The notes beneath the pieces are model-generated. The model ran no database searches and had not been told where the DNA came from. It saw only the letters and a list, made by a program, of their open reading frames with translations. This document shows, piece after piece, positions 5,458 through 7,724 of a stretch of 7,724 nucleotides of DNA (position 1 is the stretch's first letter; each line of letters opens with the position of its first letter). Origin of the DNA: Nostoc cf. edaphicum LEGE 07299 (GTDB lineage Bacteria; Cyanobacteriota; Cyanobacteriia; Cyanobacteriales; Nostocaceae). Both the position numbers and the translations under genes were made by a program. The stretch covers positions 1 to 7,724 of the forward strand of contig NZ_JADEXF010000124.1 in assembly GCF_015207245.1 (NCBI RefSeq), written 5' to 3'.

Positions 5458-6078
5458 CTAATACGACACACCTGGTGTCTTGTGCAGATAAGTGTTTTCA
5501 CTCACCTGCTTCAGCATGAAGTCAGCTACGTCCGCACGGGAAATCTTTGCCCCGTACTGGATAGACTCGCCGTGTTTGTAGTCCTTTGTGTGCGATCCAT
5601 TGGTCAACCCTGCTGGACGGACGATGACCCAATCTAACTGACTTTGCTTGATGATCTGTTCCTTTTCCTCGTGATCTGCGATCGCATTCCGTAGCACTAG
5701 TGGGATGATGATAAACCGAACCAGGAAGTTGACGCGCTTTCGACTCTCGCCAACCCCTAATGAAGACTCATAAATGAAACGCGGCACACCATGCTTTTCC
5801 ATCATTTGGACAATGTTGCGAACCCCCTCTACCAGTGCCGGATTTTTCTTTAAACTCGACGAGCCAAGGGCAGAGAACACAGCATCTTGCCCTTTGACTG
5901 CTTGCTCTACCGCTGCAACATCTGTCACATCACCCTTTGTAACCTTCAGGTTTGAATGTTGGATGTCAAGTTTATCTGGATTTCGAGCGAACGCCGTCAC
6001 GATATGCCCTTGTGCGAGTGCTTGTTTGACCAGTTCGCAACCTGTACCCCCAGTCGCTCCAAAAATTAGCAGATTCAT
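5458..6078 (-). CDS. NAD(P)H-binding protein of the atypical SDR/NmrA-like type
   Basis: A 206-aa Rossmann-fold protein of the NAD(P)H-binding family (atypical short-chain dehydrogenase, related to YwnB/YbjT/NmrA-like proteins). The dinucleotide motif GATGGTG is at residues 7-13, followed by ARNPDKL at the NADP-phosphate loop, KGDVTD, the FSALGS segment after the fourth strand, YESSLGVGESR, and DWVIVRPAGLTNG near the C-terminus. The family usually reduces or senses NAD(P)H; the substrate cannot be told. I start it at ATG 6078: the frame stays open to 6105, but the codons upstream (Tyr-Lys-Gly-Gly) are the ribosome binding site AAAGGAGG itself. It lies 47 bp downstream of the truncated htrA on the same strand and may once have been co-transcribed with it. 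Confidence 0.85.
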   Translation of the reverse strand: MNLLIFGATGGTGCELVKQALAQGHIVTAFARNPDKLDIQHSNLKVTKGDVTDVAAVEQAVKGQDAVFSALGSSSLKKNPALVEGVRNIVQMMEKHGVPRFIYESSLGVGESRKRVNFLVRFIIIPLVLRNAIADHEEKEQIIKQSQLDWVIVRPAGLTNGSHTKDYKHGESIQYGAKISRADVADFMLKQVSENTYLHKTPGVSY

Positions 6079-6082
6079 GATG

Positions 6083-6090
6083 CCTCCTTT
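6083..6090 (-). promoter_or_regulatory. Strong Shine-Dalgarno deciding the start at 6078
   Basis: On the minus strand AAAGGAGG (6090 to 6083) is followed by CATC and then ATG at 6078. This is the most complete anti-16S match in the window; most other genes here have none. It excludes the longer start at 6105, which would translate the site as protein. Confidence 0.8.
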
Positions 6091-6125
6091 GTACAGTGAT
6101 ATCAATTTAACGGATGTAATTTAAG

Positions 6126-6962
6126 CTACCGAGTTTTCATTGGGGGAAGTTGCTCTGGTTCGATTGTCAGTGCCACCGTTCGCTCATTGCGTTGCAGTTT
6201 TACGGGTAGCTTACCTCCCACTCCCACTTTATCGATGAGTTGCTGCACTTTACTTGCTTTAGTGACAGGTTGATCGTCAACCATTTGAATCACATCGCCG
6301 ACTCGCACTCCCGCTTTAGCAGCAGGTGAGTTTCGTTGAACCTCAACCACCAAAATCCCCTGGTCTTCCTTAACCTGCATTCCGCTATTGGGAGATGTAT
6401 TGATAAACTGTTTTACTTGTGGGTTAAGTGCGGTCATCTGCACCCCTATGTAGGGATGTTCAACCTGTCCCGTTGTAATCAGCTGTTGGGCAATTTGTTG
6501 GGCTGTGTTGATTGGAATAGCAAAGCCAAGTCCTTGCGCTCCCCGAACAATGGCAGTGTTGATGCCAATCACGTCTCCGGCTGCATTCAGGAGCGGCCCC
6601 CCTGAATTGCCGGGATTAATTGCCGCATCCGTTTGGATAAAGCCAACCCGCTTATCTGGAATGCCAATCGCCGCACTAGACCGTTCAATACCGCTAATCA
6701 CACCAACCGTTACAGTTTCCTGCAAACCTAATGGATTACCAATTGCGATCGCCCATTGCCCTTGCCGAACCGCATCAGAATCCCCAATTGTCACGGTAGG
6801 CAATTTCTCGGCTTTTACCTGAATCACTGCTACATCTGTGACTGGATCTTTACCAAGCACTTGCCCCTCTAAGATGCGACCGTCTTGAAAAGACACTGTT
6901 ACTGTATCGACTTCATCCACCACATGAGCATTTGTGAGCAGCAGCCCAGCCGAATCGATCAC
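6126..6962 (-). pseudogene. HtrA/Deg-type serine protease lacking its N-terminus
   Basis: The remaining 278 codons hold most of a trypsin-like domain and one PDZ domain. The whole catalytic triad is present, numbered from the GTG at 6962: His13 (LTNAHVVD), Asp43 (DPVTDVAVI) and Ser120 (INPGNSGGPL). The PDZ domain runs from about 171 to 270 (HPYIGVQM, NSPAAKAGVRVGDVIQ). Cyanobacterial HhoA/HhoB/HtrA proteins are about 400 aa, with a signal or membrane anchor, a linker and the first beta strands ahead of the GSGFxI motif. Here homology starts at (R)FVIDSAG. An in-frame TAG lies at 6971-6969, nothing HtrA-like precedes it, and the GTG has no ribosome binding site. Without an export signal or the first strands of the barrel it is probably non-functional. 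A start at GTG 6962 giving a shortened cytoplasmic protein cannot be excluded. Confidence 0.82.
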
Positions 6963-7013
6963 AAATCGCTACAGTCGAGTCAAGCGACCATAAGTCTCTG
7001 ATGGATAATCTAG

Positions 7014-7036
7014 AATCCAAAATTTAAAATCCAAAA
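7014..7036. repeat. AT-rich AATCCAAAA direct repeat
   Basis: AATCCAAAA occurs at 7014-7022 and 7028-7036, separated by TTTAA. It resembles the dispersed ATTTTGGATTTT-like intergenic sequences common in Nostoc-type genomes. It lies between the truncated htrA and the tRNA gene. Confidence 0.4.
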
Positions 7037-7044
7037 CTGATAAA

Positions 7045-7116
<72 letters not shown>

Positions 7117-7132
7117 CCACTCACGATTTATA

Positions 7133-7161
7133 ATATTAGGGCTAAAAATAGTATTTGGCAA
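7133..7161 (-). promoter_or_regulatory. Probable promoter of tRNA-Asn
   Basis: On the minus strand TTGCCA (7161-7156, five of six to consensus) is followed by a 17-bp spacer and TAATAT (7138-7133, four of six). Transcription would start around 7126, about 10 nt before the tRNA. The -35 box lies in a small dyad: TTGGC (7155-7159) and GCCAA (7170-7174) flank the 8-bp palindrome AAGTACTT (7160-7167). Confidence 0.5.
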
Positions 7162-7203
7162 GTACTTTCGCCAATATTTTTTTTAGAAACTTAATTTATA
7201 GAA

Positions 7204-7219
7204 ATTTTGCAGCCAAAAT
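7204..7219 (-). terminator. Weak hairpin downstream of the NYN gene
   Basis: ATTTTG and CAAAAT form a 6-bp stem around a 4-nt loop, about 40 nt past the NYN stop on the minus strand, followed by TTTCT. The stem is short and AT-rich, so this is only a possible terminator. Confidence 0.25.
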
Positions 7220-7260
7220 CGATTTAGGAACTTAAGCAGAGACTCTGAGATACTAAATAT

Positions 7261-7724
7261 CTACTGTAATCCCATTCGTAATTCAGCCAGACGCTGCCGC
7301 GCTTTAGCATCAATGGCATTAGCTAAAAATCTACTCTTAGATTGTTTACGCGTATGATACTTTTGTCGCATCCGGCAGACAGTGGCTTCCACTTCCCCAC
7401 AAAGTTGTTGTGCTGACAACCATTCAGCCCCATACCCTTGGATCATCAACTGCTGTGCCCGATCTGATGTAGCAACAATCACACGAGAAATCAAAGATTG
7501 GGCTATTTGGTGGCGAAAAGAAGCGCAGGATTTTTCAATATAAGTATCTGCGGTTTGCCCAAAATCAGTGTAATAAACAGATAAAAGCTCAGTAATAATT
7601 TCTTTATTACTAGAGGTGTTTTGATATTGGGCATCAAAAACTATCTGAGTTGTGTAACCTTGAAACGCACTATAACCAGTCATTGCTTCCACAAGTTCGC
7701 CCCGTGCAGCCTCTAATCCAACGC
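7261..7724 (-). CDS. YacP-type NYN domain protein (partial, cut by the window edge)
   Basis: The frame is open from the stop at 7261 to the right edge; the residues before the internal GTG at 7692 (VGLEAARGEL) belong to the same protein, so the gene begins outside. It belongs to the NYN/PIN-like nuclease family related to Bacillus YacP (Rae1), a ribosome-associated mRNA endonuclease. Visible parts are the helix GLEAARGELVEAMTGYSAFQG, the strand QIVFDAQY with an acidic residue expected at the metal site, the segment TDFGQTADTYIEK, and VIVATSDRAQQ with another family acidic residue. A basic tail (QKYHTRKQSKSR) ends the protein. The first strand with the VDGYN-like motif is off the window, so the active site cannot be fully checked. 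Function in cyanobacteria is inferred from the family. It lies upstream of the tRNA-Asn gene on the same strand. Confidence 0.85.
   Translation of the reverse strand, partial: VGLEAARGELVEAMTGYSAFQGYTTQIVFDAQYQNTSSNKEIITELLSVYYTDFGQTADTYIEKSCASFRHQIAQSLISRVIVATSDRAQQLMIQGYGAEWLSAQQLCGEVEATVCRMRQKYHTRKQSKSRFLANAIDAKARQRLAELRMGLQ

Noticed and set aside
6079..6105. Longer start for the NAD(P)-binding protein
   Set aside because: It would translate the AAAGGAGG ribosome binding site and push the Rossmann motif away from the N-terminus.
5774..6124. Open frame on the plus strand opposite the NAD(P)-binding gene
   Set aside because: Antisense shadow, Cys/Ser/Thr-rich without a known motif or ribosome binding site.
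6336..6822. Open frames on the plus strand opposite htrA
   Set aside because: They are antisense to a well-supported protease sequence and show no recognisable domain.

Overview
The window reads as chromosome of a filamentous, heterocyst-forming type of cyanobacterium (Nostoc/Anabaena/Calothrix-like). Two sequence features point there. The octamer GCGATCGC (HIP1) occurs ten times where about 0.1 would be expected by chance. The spacers carry short heptanucleotide tandem arrays of the STRR kind. The proteins also look cyanobacterial: a long-form RfbA, a BlaI/M56 pair of the PetR/PetP type, and a YacP-like NYN protein.

Layout. 104-2987 (+) holds rfbA, rfbC and rfbD, three of the four steps from glucose-1-phosphate to dTDP-L-rhamnose; rfbB (the 4,6-dehydratase) is not in the window. 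The rfbA-rfbC spacer holds nested inverted repeats. The rfbC-rfbD spacer holds two opposed heptamer arrays, the second of which runs into the rfbD start codon. Convergent to rfbD is a comB family gene (3078-3818, -), separated from it by another foldback of degenerate heptamers. A 368-bp divergent spacer with two dyads leads to a coupled pair (4187-5445, +): a BlaI/MecI-type repressor and an M56 membrane metalloprotease, best explained as the copper-responsive PetR/PetP module.

Convergent to that pair, on the minus strand, are an NAD(P)-binding oxidoreductase-like protein (5458-6078) and, upstream of it, an HtrA/Deg protease that has lost its N-terminus (6126-6962). The HtrA homology stops about 75 bp from the 3' end of a tRNA-Asn(GUU) gene (7045-7116, -), which has a recognisable promoter. 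The right edge cuts a YacP-type NYN RNase-like gene (stop at 7261, open to 7724, -).

Most genes are ordinary for this lineage. I do not see a convincing undescribed system. The parts worth a second look are the opposed heptamer arrays around rfbD, the dyads in front of petR, the 11-bp duplication over the rfbA start, and the decapitated htrA beside the tRNA.
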